Of a stretch of DNA of 64,000 nt, positions 1 through 12,400 are shown in pieces (the first letter of the stretch is position 1; each line of letters opens with the position of its first letter). The stretch is taken from contig NC_082618.1 in NCBI RefSeq assembly GCF_030936135.1, positions 5,429,034 to 5,493,033 of the forward strand, read 5' to 3'. The stretch is from Gavia stellata (taxonomy: Eukaryota; Chordata; Aves; Gaviiformes; Gaviidae). Both the position numbers and the translations under genes were made by a program. Under the pieces are notes generated by a model. That model saw nothing but the letters and a program-made list of their open reading frames with translations. It did no database searches and had not been told where the DNA came from.

Positions 1-1100
1 CTGTTTCTTTCGGCCAGACTGTGATGGTTTCCAGTCATCTCGATCCATCAGTTCAACTATCTCAGATTCTTCATCTTCACTAATGAACTCCTCCATCAGA
101 AACACCCCTGGAAATGGAAATACCCAGCCAGCAAATTCCGAGTGCTCATTTCCTTTAGCTAGGCCTGTTGCTGGACAGTAAGTGAAGTTATCTTCTCCCT
201 GTGGAAATAACAATGGAGAAGAAAAAAACAGTGGGGGGAAAACTTAGCAAGATAAGGTATTGCCATGATTTACCCCTCAGCCTTGATGCTGCAGCATGAA
301 AACTGTCTGTACAGGATTCTTGTAGACGTGAGAAATTTTACAGCTACTTTTGGGGAACAACGCTTCCCTGCTTTTTTTACAGCTCCAGCATTACTGTGCT
401 GCTGGCTTGAAGCCGCTTTTCTTTCCTAGTGATGTCTTTATCCTGCAAAGACGGGGAAGAAGAGATGGTCCTCAGTGCCAAATGTATAAGGAGATTAATG
501 ATCGGTATTCCTCAGGCCAGCTGTAGAGATATGGTTTGTCATATCAATAAATGTTGAATGAGGAAAGTTGATAAAAATCGCCGAGGCCGAGAGGCTGAGG
601 TGTAGCGAGCCTGCCTTTTCTTCAGGTAAGCTCTGGCTTGGCTTTCCAGGTTGCTGTGTGTGTCTGTAACGTTATTCAGGGCTCCCCTCGCAGGTGCCCC
701 AGGGGAGGCCGCCGGGGCCGGCCCGGGGGGGCTCTGCTTTGTCCCCAGCCCGGGCTCCCGCTCGGGGCCCAGCACCCCACTGCGGAGCCGCGACGGGGCC
801 CCTCTTCCGGCGTCGGGGGGGTCCCCCCGCATCCCCTCCCAAACCCCTCGGCGCGGAGCCATCCCCCCTTCCCCAGCTCGGCCCCCGCCCGCCCCGAGGG
901 GAACATGGCAGGCGCCCCCCCCCCCCCCCCCCCCGCCCCACTCCTCCCGCCGGCCCCGCCCCGCCGCCGGGCCCGCCCCGCCGCCCCCTCCCCGGTACCT
1001 GCGGGGGCGGAGCGGCCTGCGCGGGCCCCTCGCAGAGCAGGCAGGAGCGGATCCCCTTGCAGCCGCAGCCCGGCCCTGCGCCGCCGCCCGCCGCTTCCAT
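1..1100 (-). CDS. ALKBH4: ALKBH4, 5' two coding exons (partial at left edge)
   Basis: Coding exons are 999-1100 (start ATG at 1100-1098, 34 codons) and 1-198 (66 codons, continuing off the window); the junction is phase 0 with GT at 998-997 and AG at 200-199. Exon 1 carries the cysteine-rich N-terminal signature CGCKGIRSCLLCE of ALKBH4. Exon 2 carries GWVFPFPGVFLMEEF and MDRDDWKPSQSGRRKQ, which align closely with the human protein. The family is an Fe(II)/2-oxoglutarate dioxygenase reported to demethylate actin K84 and to act in cytokinesis; the catalytic double-stranded beta-helix lies in the missing 3' exons, so activity cannot be judged here. The start has a purine-rich GGGGATGG context. 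The 800-bp intron 199-998 holds no other gene. The gene shares a CpG-island promoter head-to-head with LRWD1. Confidence 0.95.
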
Positions 1101-2060
1101 CCCCGCCGGCCGCGCCGAGGATACGGGCCCCCCCCCCCTCCTCCTCCTCCCTCCCTCCCGTCCTCCCTCCCTCCCGTCTCCTCTTCCTCCTCCCCTGCCG
1201 CGGCCCGGCCCGCTTCCAGGTGAGGGGAGCGGGGGGAGGCGCGGGGGCGGGCGGGGCGGTGGCGGGGCACACGGGCTCGGCGCAGGCCGCGCGGCCGGTC
1301 GTTCGGGTGAGCGGGGGTGGGGGCACACGGACTCGCTCTCCCAGCAGCCCCCGCGGCGCCGAGCAGCGGTGCGGGGCCCGGCCGCGCCGCGGTGCCTGCT
1401 GGGAGTTGTAGTTCCGCCGCCCAACGCACACCCCTGCGGGGGCGCCTCAGGCCGCGGCCGGTGCCGGCCCTCACCGCCGCCGCCGGGCTCGGGGCAGCCG
1501 GCGCCGCGCGGGGGCAGCGTGAGGCGGCGACCGCGGCCCAGAGCCGCACCTGGCCGCCTCGGCGCGAAGCCAGCGCCGCCGTCCCTGCCCGCGGGCGGAG
1601 CCGCGGCCTGCGCCCGCCAGCCGGTGCCCCGCGGCCCGGGCACGGCCCCGGGGCCGCCGCGGTCTGAGGGGCCGCCGCGCCGCCTCGCACCCGAGAGGCC
1701 ATCCCTGGGTGAGCTGACAGGCCGGCCTCGTCCTTGTCGTCCCCAGCATGGCGGTGGTCGCGCTGCGGGCGTCGTGCGGCGGGTAGCGCCGGGCCCTGCT
1801 CGGTGTGGGCGAGGCGGCGGCCCGGCTGGTGCGGGGTAGTTAAAACTAAACTCGTCTTAATCTCTGCTGCGTTGGTCCGGCCTGAATCGACACCCTGCTG
1901 CGGGAGTGCCGACCCCGAGAGGTGCTGCTGGGGGGCAGGAGGAGGGTCGGCGGCCGCTTCTGGTGACGGCTCCCGGTTGGGCCGGGTGACGGCTCCCCGT
2001 TGGGCCGGGTGACGGGGCTCAGGCCCCGGGGTAACCGAACGTGCCTTCCGCAGCGTCGCC
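680..2060. promoter_or_regulatory. CpG-island bidirectional promoter of ALKBH4 and LRWD1
   Basis: About 1.4 kb of very GC- and CpG-rich sequence with C and G homopolymers and purine or pyrimidine runs. It overlaps ALKBH4 exon 1 and lies upstream of the LRWD1 start exon. The LRWD1 ATG is 2.3 kb downstream in ordinary sequence, so LRWD1 very probably begins here with an untranslated exon. A possible donor is CTTCCAG/GTGAGG near 1219-1220, another lies near 1709. The ATG exon has a plausible acceptor TTCCAGCAG just upstream of its start. Exact start sites cannot be fixed from sequence. Confidence 0.8.
1397..1412 (-). promoter_or_regulatory. ZNF143/Staf-type motif
   Basis: The minus strand reads ACTACAACTCCCAGCA, a near-consensus ZNF143 (SBS) element. 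This motif is known to be enriched in housekeeping and bidirectional CpG promoters. Here it sits between ALKBH4 exon 1 and the putative LRWD1 leader. Confidence 0.7.
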
Positions 2061-3424
2061 CGCGACATTGTGGTCCTGGGGCCACGTTACATCGAGGGCT
2101 TCCCCACAGCTTCTGCAGCATCATGGGTGACACAGCTGTGTCTGAGGTGTCCATGTGGTCAAAAAGAGGGTGATGGGAATATCTACCGTCATTGGCGTCA
2201 AATTTTCCTTATAGATACCAGAGCTGAGGGAGGTTTATTAGGTCCAGCGGGTGAGGGCCTGATCCTGTGGTTTGGCTTTCAGTGACAGCTCTGTCGCTTG
2301 AAGGATCAAATCCTGAACAGCTGCTGTTCAAACTGGTTTTCAGGCTCAACGCTCTTTACGCTGGTATGAAATACTCCATACGTGAAGGATTGTCCTTACT
2401 TACAGGTGTTACCAAAGCAGCGCCCCGTTGCTCATCAAACCCACCGGTCCAGGTGCTGTAGGCATGTTATGGTGCTGGAGTCAAGCCTAAGGACAGCTTA
2501 ATGCCTCACGTCTTCCTGCAATTTACTGGAGTGGCGTTTAGGCAGCGGTGAGACTAACACAAAAAGACAGTAGCGAGCCTGGCCTTGGAGCTCTTTTATC
2601 TTTTATTTCCCTCCTTTGAATCTGTGTCAGAAAGAGTGGTAAGCCATGAACCAGTAATTTCATGAAGCTACTTTGGCCCTATCAGTGTTACTATTCTAAA
2701 TACCAGTGTATCCGTGTGGGTGCGTGCACTATCCTATCCACAGCAATGCATGAAAACATCTGTTAATTACCAATAACATACAGAATGCTGATGACTTTTT
2801 TTCCTTGGTGAGGAAATTATGTAATTGATTGGTGGGTATTTACATTTCTGGGAATTAATTCAGTTTTCCAAAATTTTAGGGAATTTAGAAGTTGTCAGCT
2901 AAGAGCCTATCCATCTGGTCAGGCCAGCGAGAGCACAGTGTCATTTCCTTGGGAGGAAGACATTCACAACAGGTGTATTTATTCTTACTGTTGCTGTTTA
3001 TTTGAAAGCGTGTTGGAGTTCTTGGAGCAGAGCCCTGTTGCTCAGGGAAGGTACAAACAGGTAACTGCGAGACTGCCCTAGTCCGGAGTGCCATCACCCC
3101 ATGGACAGCTTTCATCTACAGCAAGTCTGTTGCTTTAATAGCCAAGGGAGGTGTCGCTGTTGTTTTGGAGATGGGTTGGGTCAGCGTGTGGGAGCGTGTG
3201 CCCAGCATAATAACAATCTCTGGTATTTTCATTTCAACCATGTAAAAAAGGCGACTTCAAACACAGCAGCAAAATCAGTAGCAAACTTCGTAACTTCCCC
3301 CCCCCCCTTTTGGAGTCAGTTGAAAGGACTTCCTCTTATTCCTGTTTGTTTTACCAGGAAGGTTACGAGAAGAGATCCTACAGCTGACTGATTAGTGATT
3401 CCAGCAGAGGGGTGGAGATTAAAA

Positions 3425-6400
3425 ATGTCAAAAATTACTACAGAACTTCTTTTGGAAAGAGCGGTTCCAAGATCTACAAGGCTCCGAAAGATCGAGACGC
3501 TGAAGTAAGTGCAGACAGGCGCATGGAAAATTCCAGCTGAATTCAGCTTGAGCGATCCCTTTTTTTGTCTTTCTTCCCCTAAGCATTTTTACCGAAAAAA
3601 GAGAGATGGTTACAAAGCACAGAATGGGAGGTGGCATTCTCGATGCAGGATCAGTGAGCACTAGTGGAACTGCATTCACTAGATAGGTTATCAGCAGTTA
3701 CCACCTCTTTTCACCATTTATATTACATGTATGCTGCCACCTTCTTTCTGTAAAACTGATTAAGGCTGGATCCTGATTTCCTAACCCTAAGATATACTCC
3801 CTACCCCCAAAACGCTTCTGTCTTTGCTAGCAATTGCATAACGTGAATAAGAGAATCTCTTCTGGCCTGGATTTTAGAGGATTTTAAAAATATTTTGGGC
3901 ATTATTTCCCCTCCCTTTTCCTCTCCCTCCATCACTTTCCATCTCCTCTAAATCCAATTATGTTAGTATCTCAAACATTGCATAGAGGGAGAATAAACTC
4001 TGACACACTTAGAAACCACTAAAAACAGTTTTATTGCTCAGATCCTTAAGAGAGGTCATTGAAAATATGTGTCTTTCCAAATGTTTAACACAGTGGAATT
4101 TCGCTATTCCAGAGCTGGTCAATCTGAGTGACTCAGCTAGCCAATTTCTGGCTGGCGCCTTTGTTGTTTTTGTTGCTGATGTAAGAGTTTTGGGTTTCAT
4201 ATGTACTCTTTAAAGTTATTTATTTCTTTTCGTTTGTCTTGTGCTAAAATAATTGTTTTAAGAGAGAGACTCAAAAGCTTATCTGAAGAGTATAGGCTGC
4301 AGTAGTCTGGGTAACAAAGTGATGTTGAGATGTTTGAAGTAGTGAATTTCTAGAGTGTGGCTTTTTCCATGCAGCTTCATACCATGATTTTGAAAGATTA
4401 TATATCAGAAAGTCCATTTGGGGAACACTGTGTTGAGTTTTTCCCCCAAAGTGACACTGTAGTCACACTCAGCTTTGCAGCCAGCTGAATTCTGTTCAGC
4501 CTTTCTTACATGCTTTGGCTGGTTGGTTAGACTTCTGAGATGACAAGTGAAGAAGTGGTCTTGCTTCCTAATTTTATTTACCTCATTTATTCACACTGCA
4601 TTTAGATTTAGAAAGCCTTTTTTTACTAATCATTAGAGATGGAGATTCTGTTTGTTAAAGGAACTCAGGCTCATGTCCTCAAGAGATGTTGGCTGCCAGG
4701 ACTAGAAGCTCCCTCTGGAGCTCAACTAAATGATCTAATCAAATCTAAATGACCCTTCTTATAATATGCAGATTTCACTTTCTTGCAGAGAAGGGGTATT
4801 TTTTTTTCCCCTCACAAATATTGTACCACTTCCTCTTTCAGGACAGAATGCTTCTATTTTGACAGCAGCCTTAGGATTTTTTTAGGTAGATTTCTGTATT
4901 TGCCACTGGAAGTTTTTGCAGCAAAATTCACGGTGAAAGAAATGGAAAAAACACTTTTTTTGTGAAGTTAGTTCTTTGAAAACAGACAAATTATTTGGGG
5001 ACCTACTCTGCACTTGGCCTGGACTTAACTTCTAATGCAGAGAAGAAAAGTTTTGAGGCAGATCAGCAAACTGATCCAATTTGCCACATTGTTGTGTGAA
5101 TGCAAGTGTCAGCATGAAGTGAGGGGGAGGACAGGACTAGCCTTTTGGAATCACCATAGTCTTATATTGCTTACAACAGTTGTGAGATGGTGATTTCTAA
5201 AAAATGAGTTGAATAATTAATCTAGTGCATTCTGTGGGCAGGGTGGGCTGATGGTGTAGTGAATAAATGTCTTGTATTGCCACAGCTTGTTTTGTTGAAT
5301 TTTACGTTGCGAAGGAATAAAGTACCAAAATTCTTAGAGGTGTAGTAATTTTTTTCTACAAACAAGAACTTTTTCGGTGATTCACTGCTCGCAGCCAGCT
5401 CTGTTACCTGCAGGAGGTTTATCTGGATTGCAGGTTAATGGTACTGCAAATACTTTGGTAGCCTTGAGTCTCTGATGCTGTCTGTTAGCTCAGACACATC
5501 ACCTTTTCCATGTATGTGTGCTTACAGTCCAGAATGCTGCAGACAAGAAAAAGCAGGTTTGGTCAGATTTACCCAGTGAGTTGTGCTAGACTGATAGGTG
5601 CCACCAGGTGGGACCTTGTATCCTGTGAAAGTCAGCACTTCTTTTTCCAATGAACTGCAGATAGTTCATGTTCTCTTTTATTTTCAGCCTGTCCAAGCTG
5701 CAATTGAAGACTGGAGACTTAGACCCGCGTTTGTTTTCCCGTCTGAGGCATCTGCAGAAACTAGATCTCTCTGATAATTTACTGGACAAATTTCCCAACA
5801 GTCTAACCCTGCCTGATCTGCGTGTCCTAAACTGCAACAACAACAAACTGGAAGATGTAACTGCGCTGAAACAGTTCCCTCTGCTCGAGGAGCTAACCTA
5901 TGAGAACAATGTCTACTTGACAGTGAGTTGCCTCCCATCCTTACAAGCTGAGCATTAAATAGAGGGGGAAACAAAGAGCAGTTATGCCTAGTTCTTACAT
6001 GTTTCTTAGGCAGCAAGACTTAGGGCATCTGAGAAAGCAGCCGGTCTTTTTGTACCCCTTCACCAGTTTGTGCCTCTATTTCCCAATCTGCAGAAGTGAC
6101 TTGCTCAAAACCACTCAGGTATTAAAATCTGGGTATCTTGAACTCCTGATTCTCCAGGCCAGAGTCCCATCTTAAGTAGCTTATCAGGCAGATATCTTAT
6201 GCTCATGCTTGCATAAAATACAGTAATGACTGTGTACAAATGTCCTTCTTATGTGCTGGTTTTAGTGCCTCTTGTGCTCTGGAAGAGCAGACTTGGTCCT
6301 CTGGTGAGGGGTTAAACTTGGGTGATTAGTCCAGTTTAGGTTTTCTGACTTCTTCCAAGAGGCTCTGCTGACTGTACAGTTTAAGCATCCAAAACTGTAA

Positions 6401-9400
6401 TTTTACTTGTGCTTTAAACTGGCATCAGCCACCCATCGCTGTCCCCAGGTGCTTATTTGCTGTTGCATGCTGGCAGAAGTATACGTGTGGCTGTATGGTA
6501 AACTGGATTGGGGAACTGGTCTGACCCAAAACGCACCTGACCCAAAGAAGCCCTGCTGGTATTCGTTTACTGTAAGCAGGGCAGGTCTTCCTCTGTGTTA
6601 GATGCTCACTCAGAGTTAAAGGATGTGGACAGAATACCCTGCATGGCACTCAGGCCAGAGCAGATGAGCCTGCTTACACTGCCACCACCTTGTGTTGGAT
6701 GTTAGTACTGCCTAAGTGTGAGGCAGGTCTTTTGTCTGCAGTCTAAGATCCCAACTCATAGGAGAACGTTAATTTACAACTAAAAGGTTATATTCAAGTC
6801 AGAAACGCTGAGAAGATTTTATGAAATGGCTTTTCCTGACTAGATATATTCTTCTCACCCTTAGCTGTATTTTAATAAAGGACTAAAGCTAAAGCAAGTA
6901 CCATGTGTACAATTTTTGTAACTCTGATGTCTTCTCTTTCTAGCTCAACGATGACTATAAAGTAATGTTTCTTTTGCAAAATCTTCGGCTACTCAATGGC
7001 AAGGATATAACCAAACTGGCTAATCATGTGAGGCGTGTCAATAGTCGTAAGCTCACCAGCAAGGTAAAATGTGTGATATTTTCTTAAACTCTAAACACCT
7101 GAGAAGTAACTAAATATTGTGCTCAGTTTAAAGACAGAGTTGAAAACACACATCAAATGGTTAACAATAATTCTGGTATGATCTGAGCACAGCCCGCAGT
7201 ATGGGCCACCGAGTAAATGTCTTACTGCTGCTTCCTCTGGTCACTGCTTGCATTTGCTCTGCCTGTTCTGTGTAGGCAACTTCTGCCTTCAGCTTCTGTC
7301 ACAGGAGCAGGGCCTACAAGGTCTGTGTCTGACCTAGTTTTTCAGGTCACTCCGACCATCATTCAAAAATGGGAGAAGCCTGGTGCTGACATAACATACT
7401 GCCTCCCCATCTGATTTACGTTACTGTCCTGGCCCCAGGAATGGGGAGCACAAAACCAAGCTCAGGATAATCTTGCTTTTTCCAGCATAGACCGGGAACA
7501 AGGATTTGTTCTTTCTTCTTCAGCTCTGCATGTTTGGAACTATATTTTCACTCATTTATGTACACAGTTCAGCTCTTGACAGATTGTCGCCACAAAGCAT
7601 GTTGTGATCTTGAGCAAAATTATTGTTCTATTATGAAAAAAGGGTTTTCTTTGTGCAGTACTGCTCTTACCATTTGTATTCTAGTTAGTTGATCTTGTTA
7701 ATTCCTTCTGTGTAGCAGTGGTGGAGAGATCAAATACTGAAGACTGGGATGGCTTATTGTGCTAAGTGTTATCTGTGTAATGCCTTGTACCTCAAAGGGT
7801 CTTGGTGAGGACTCCTCAGCTTCTTGTCCTCCAGGCAACTGGCCATGGTCGGCTGTTTAATGAGACACCAAATGCTCCCCCACGCTGTTCATTTTGTGCT
7901 GGTGTCTGTGCCCCAGATACCTTTCCCTGATGGTATTGCTTTGTACCTGGCTGCGCAGTTCTTACTGCTGTGTCTAAATATAAAATGTCTGTTGGGTCCA
8001 AATGCTTATGGATGTGTTACTACCCACTAGAAACTCTCAGATGGGAAACTGTGCTGGTAGGTGAGCATCTGCACGATTGCGCCCACAGTTCAGAAGCCTT
8101 TTGGAATCAAGGTATCTTTATAAATGGGGATGACGTGCACCAGTCCTGCTCACGCACGCACTTGAACTACAAGAAATCTCAAGCATCCCCGTTATCCTGT
8201 GCCTTTTATAATAAATTAATTACCTCTTAGGTACTCGCTGTTAGTAGGGCACAGTGTAAGACTCCTTAAGACCATTTGCTGTGGATCCAGAGACATGAAA
8301 TCAGGCATTGCTTTGGGTCCATGTTGACGGTATCTGCTTAGCCACACTCACTTAAGCTTGGTTCAGAGGAATTGGGTTTTTTGTTAGCTGAAGTCATAGT
8401 TTGAACACCGAGAAAATAAAAGGAAGCAGTGCCACCATGTAGGTAGCAGGGCCTCAGGGTTGGCAAGTTCTTAAATGCTTTCACAAGTACTCTTGCACTT
8501 TTCTGCTCTGGTTTTCTCTAGTATTCTGTTCAATAAACTCAGTCCTTCCGCCTAGGTTACTGCTCACTGGGAAAAATTCTTCCGTGACCAACTTCCTGAG
8601 AAATACACAGCTGAGCAAGTGAAGTCCATCAAGAAAAAGTTCCTGAAGTCAGTACAAACCAATGTAGTATATGGACCCAGCTCACTCAGTGAATTCACCC
8701 GCTGGCGGGTAGGTTACGTTTCACTTACCCTTCTCTTCTTCAGGCAAGGACTGCGCAAGCCTGATTCTGAACGGATTTGATTAAAACGCTCTATGGATTT
8801 GGGTTCAGGGTATCAGGGCTCTTGCACACAGGTGGTAGCACTTTTTCTGGTTTTCTTTAGTGCTTTGTTAAGCAGTTACAGAAGCATTAGGACTAAACGT
8901 GCACCAAATTGCAATGACTGTCATTAAACATTGTTTTTTTAATTCATAAGCAATAATGATACTTGTACTAATTAACCAGACTGCAGTATCCTTAGTACTT
9001 AATTATTTGCAAATAACTCTAATGGTAACCTTTAGTCTTGATGGAGGCTGTATGAAAGGAGAAAAGATAATGACAGTACTGTAGTTACTCCCGGGGGGAA
9101 AGATACCATTTTGTTCATAATGTATATTTTAATTGTATGTGCATACATACAACTGAGGCTTCCATCTCTCCTTCATCTTGTTTCATTGCTGTGCTGCTGT
9201 TTTTGCAAACGTGTACCCTGGATGCCCATGACAAAGTGAAGTTCTTGGGTCATGTCATGTCAGCAGAGGATTTGGCCTGCTGGGCTGTCAGCTGAGGACT
9301 CCTCCATCACTTGTGAAATTCACGTAGGATAGTGGAAGCAGATATTAAAAACTCAGCAAAGCAGCTCTTGTCATTACACATGAGAGTTTGACTGCTGTTG

Positions 9401-12400
9401 CTTTTTGTCTCTTCTATTTTTTTATATATCCACATATTTGCTTCTAAGGTGAAAATGATTGCAGAAGAGTTTTTGGCGTACTCACTGGGTCTGGAGTTAA
9501 ACACAGATGCTGAAACAGAGGAAAAGATGGATGAGAATGAGGAAGAAAGTACAGAAAGCCCCAGGGAAGCTGCAGAGGACGTCGGTCAGGTAGGTGATTT
9601 TTCCAGTTACATTAACAATGCCCTTTTTATTTCTTACGAATTCAGTAGCACTTGTCGGTTTACATTTATGACCCTTTGGTAACTGTAGGGGCGGTCTCAG
9701 GCTCCAGCCTGTATTCAACAGCTGAGACTTGTTCTTTATGGCCAGATTGAAACTTTCCAGCCATGTGAATGTTGAATTGCTCTCCAAGAGGAGAGAGCTT
9801 CCATTCTGATAGGAATCCTAAAAGATTTCATGAGTATAGTCCTACTGACTCCACCTCTCCTTAAGGAAGGGATATTTTTAATGAGAGAACTGGGCTGATG
9901 TATGGCCAGACTGTGATGGTGCTTGCCTTCTTTGAAATGGCTGCAGACTGAACACATCCAGTCCATGGGCCAGATTTGTTTTTCCACATCATATGTAAAT
10001 CACAAGTAACTGGGACAAGGGAAGGGAGATGAAAATGAGGCTGGCTGTGTGATTTTCATTAGCTTCTGCCTCTAGGAACTCTGCAGCTCTGGGCTGTCTG
10101 ATTCTTGGAACCCAGTCTGTAACCATGGGAGGGTACCTGCATTGGAATAATTAATATCTCTGACTTGCAAATCGTCTGCACATCTCGGGGAAGCTAGAAA
10201 CCTTCTGCAGAAACTGACAATGATGTGCCTTATAGGTCACGGTAACACCCAGCAAGAGGAAAAGAAATAATTCAAAAGCAGGCTCTGGAAACAAGAGGTC
10301 CAAGTCCCAGGCAAACACCAAGGAGGAGGCTGTAGTTAATCGCAGAAAGTCCAGTCATGTGCAGGATGACCCAGCTCCTGATAAACCAAGAACATCGAAC
10401 CAGCCAGCCAAAGAGGCAACCCCCGAGCAGGGAGCTGAAGGGACGCATAAGAATGGAGAGCAGTTTCCCAAGGGGCAAAGCAACAGAAGATCCAGCCAGC
10501 TGACGGGGGAACAGAAAAGCCAGGAGCAGGACAATGGAGTTGTTAGCTTGACCCCAGTGAAGAACTCCAAGGGCAAGGTATGTTCATCAGCCCCCTTGGG
10601 ACTGGCTTTCGGCTTGTTGATTTGGTGGGAGGAGCCGCATTCAGATTTCATCAGAGCTCTACACGGCTTGGTGCTCATAGTTGGCCAGATATATTGTGAT
10701 ATACGGTTTTTGGTTTGTTGTTGTTGTTTTAAATCTCTCAGAGACATGAGGGAAGGCCCCCCCACGGAGACAGTGAATCCCCTTCAGGGGATGGATGGAC
10801 CAGCGCTCTGAGGTGGTGCACTGAAAGCCTGTTCTTAGAAATGGGGCTGGCATGACTTGCTCTCAGGTCAAACTGGTGGCTGCATGGGGAAAGGTGTTTC
10901 CCCCTCAGCTCAGACCAGTGGGGATCTAAAGGGTTTTTCACATCTCTCTGCAGCAGGAAATGGGGTTCACTGCTGGGGTCTGCTGGGCACATCTTTTCTA
11001 AACAGTTGCCTGCTGGTTTAGGAGTCTTGAGCATTAGCGGCACCTCAGTCTCTCCTGTTGTCTGTAGCACAGAAGGGCTGAAAAATACTTCAGTTTAACA
11101 TGGATCGCTGTGTTAAGTAGAGGGTTCTGTCAAGGCAATCACAGGAAAACTGCTGTCAGGGGAATGAATTTTCTAAATGTGGATGGTTTATTGTAGGAGG
11201 ATGTCAGTGCAGAGCCATTGCATTTTCTTCAGTGTCACAGTAAAGGCAACAGCCGCGAGGATTTTAAAACGCAGCTCTGGTCCTGTGTCTTCGAACCATT
11301 GCTAGACTGTGGAGCCAGGAAAGGTGAGCTCTTAAAGAGGTTTGCAGGATTCCCAGAACCACCTGGCTCTGGAATCCCAGCGGACTCCATGCGTTAGACC
11401 CCTGCTCCTTCAAGCTGTAGTCTCCGTTGTCAGGAAGAGACTTGCTTACATACTTCTTTGACTTTGAAAACAGGAGACTGGAAGAGCACCAGGCAGTGAT
11501 AAGTTGCAGTCTTCATGTGTTATCTGTGAACCTGGGAACTTCTCACCTATTCTTTTCATCTTTCAGATCCCATTGTGAGCTCCTCCAGAACTGTGGCAAC
11601 ATGTGGAGGGGAATCCGTCTGTCTGATTGATTGTGAGACGGGGACGGTGCTGAAAAAGTATAAGGTGGCTACAGAGGTAGGTTGCAAGTGGGAAGAATAA
11701 GCATTGAATGGAAATACCATGATCCATTATAATTACATACATGTATACATATTACAAACAGTTCTGAAAGGGTTTCAAGCGTTAGCGTGGACAGGTCTTA
11801 AAAGGATGAAGATAGATAGTAAACATTTCTTGCTTATCCTTTTAGCCTGCTTTGGTTTTATTTTTTTATTGGTTTAAAAGATTAGTCTGCCTCTCTTCTC
11901 CTCACACAGGCATATGTATGTGTATCTAGGCTGCTAAGACCGCTTGACGACATAGAGGAATAAGCATTCTCTTTTGATAGTTTGTGTTCTTCCGAGGGTT
12001 GTTTTGAGATTCGATGCTCTGGCTCGAATAGTCGTGTCCTTTCACCTGAAGAGCTCTCCTGATAGTTGACTTATCTCTGAGCTAACAGCCATCCTGCTGG
12101 CTGTTCTCTTCCATGCTATTCTTGGTTTCTTTCTATCCTAGGAGTTTTTCAGTGTTGCATGGACAACCCTCACAATGGTAATCAGTGACAGTCGGAAAAA
12201 ATCTCATAATATCTTGGCGGCTGCTGGGAGGAGAGGGATTGTCAAACTGATTCATGTGGCGGCTGACTTCTGCTACGGAGAGATAAAGGCTCATAAAAAG
12301 CCCATTGCTACTGTCTGCTTCAGCCCAACCCACGAAACTCACCTCTTCAGTAAGTCTCTGGTTCAGAATCTCTTTAGCTTTAGTACCTAACATAGAAAAG

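Noticed and set aside
539-2068. Open frames up to 509 codons on both strands in the first CpG island.
   Set aside because: Composition is almost all Gly, Pro, Ala and Arg from GC-rich sequence with few stops, all frames look alike, and one overlaps the real ALKBH4 exon 1 out of frame.
5984-6175. Short plus-strand frame in LRWD1 intron 2.
   Set aside because: It overlaps a diverged repeat-like segment and is not joined to any exon in frame.
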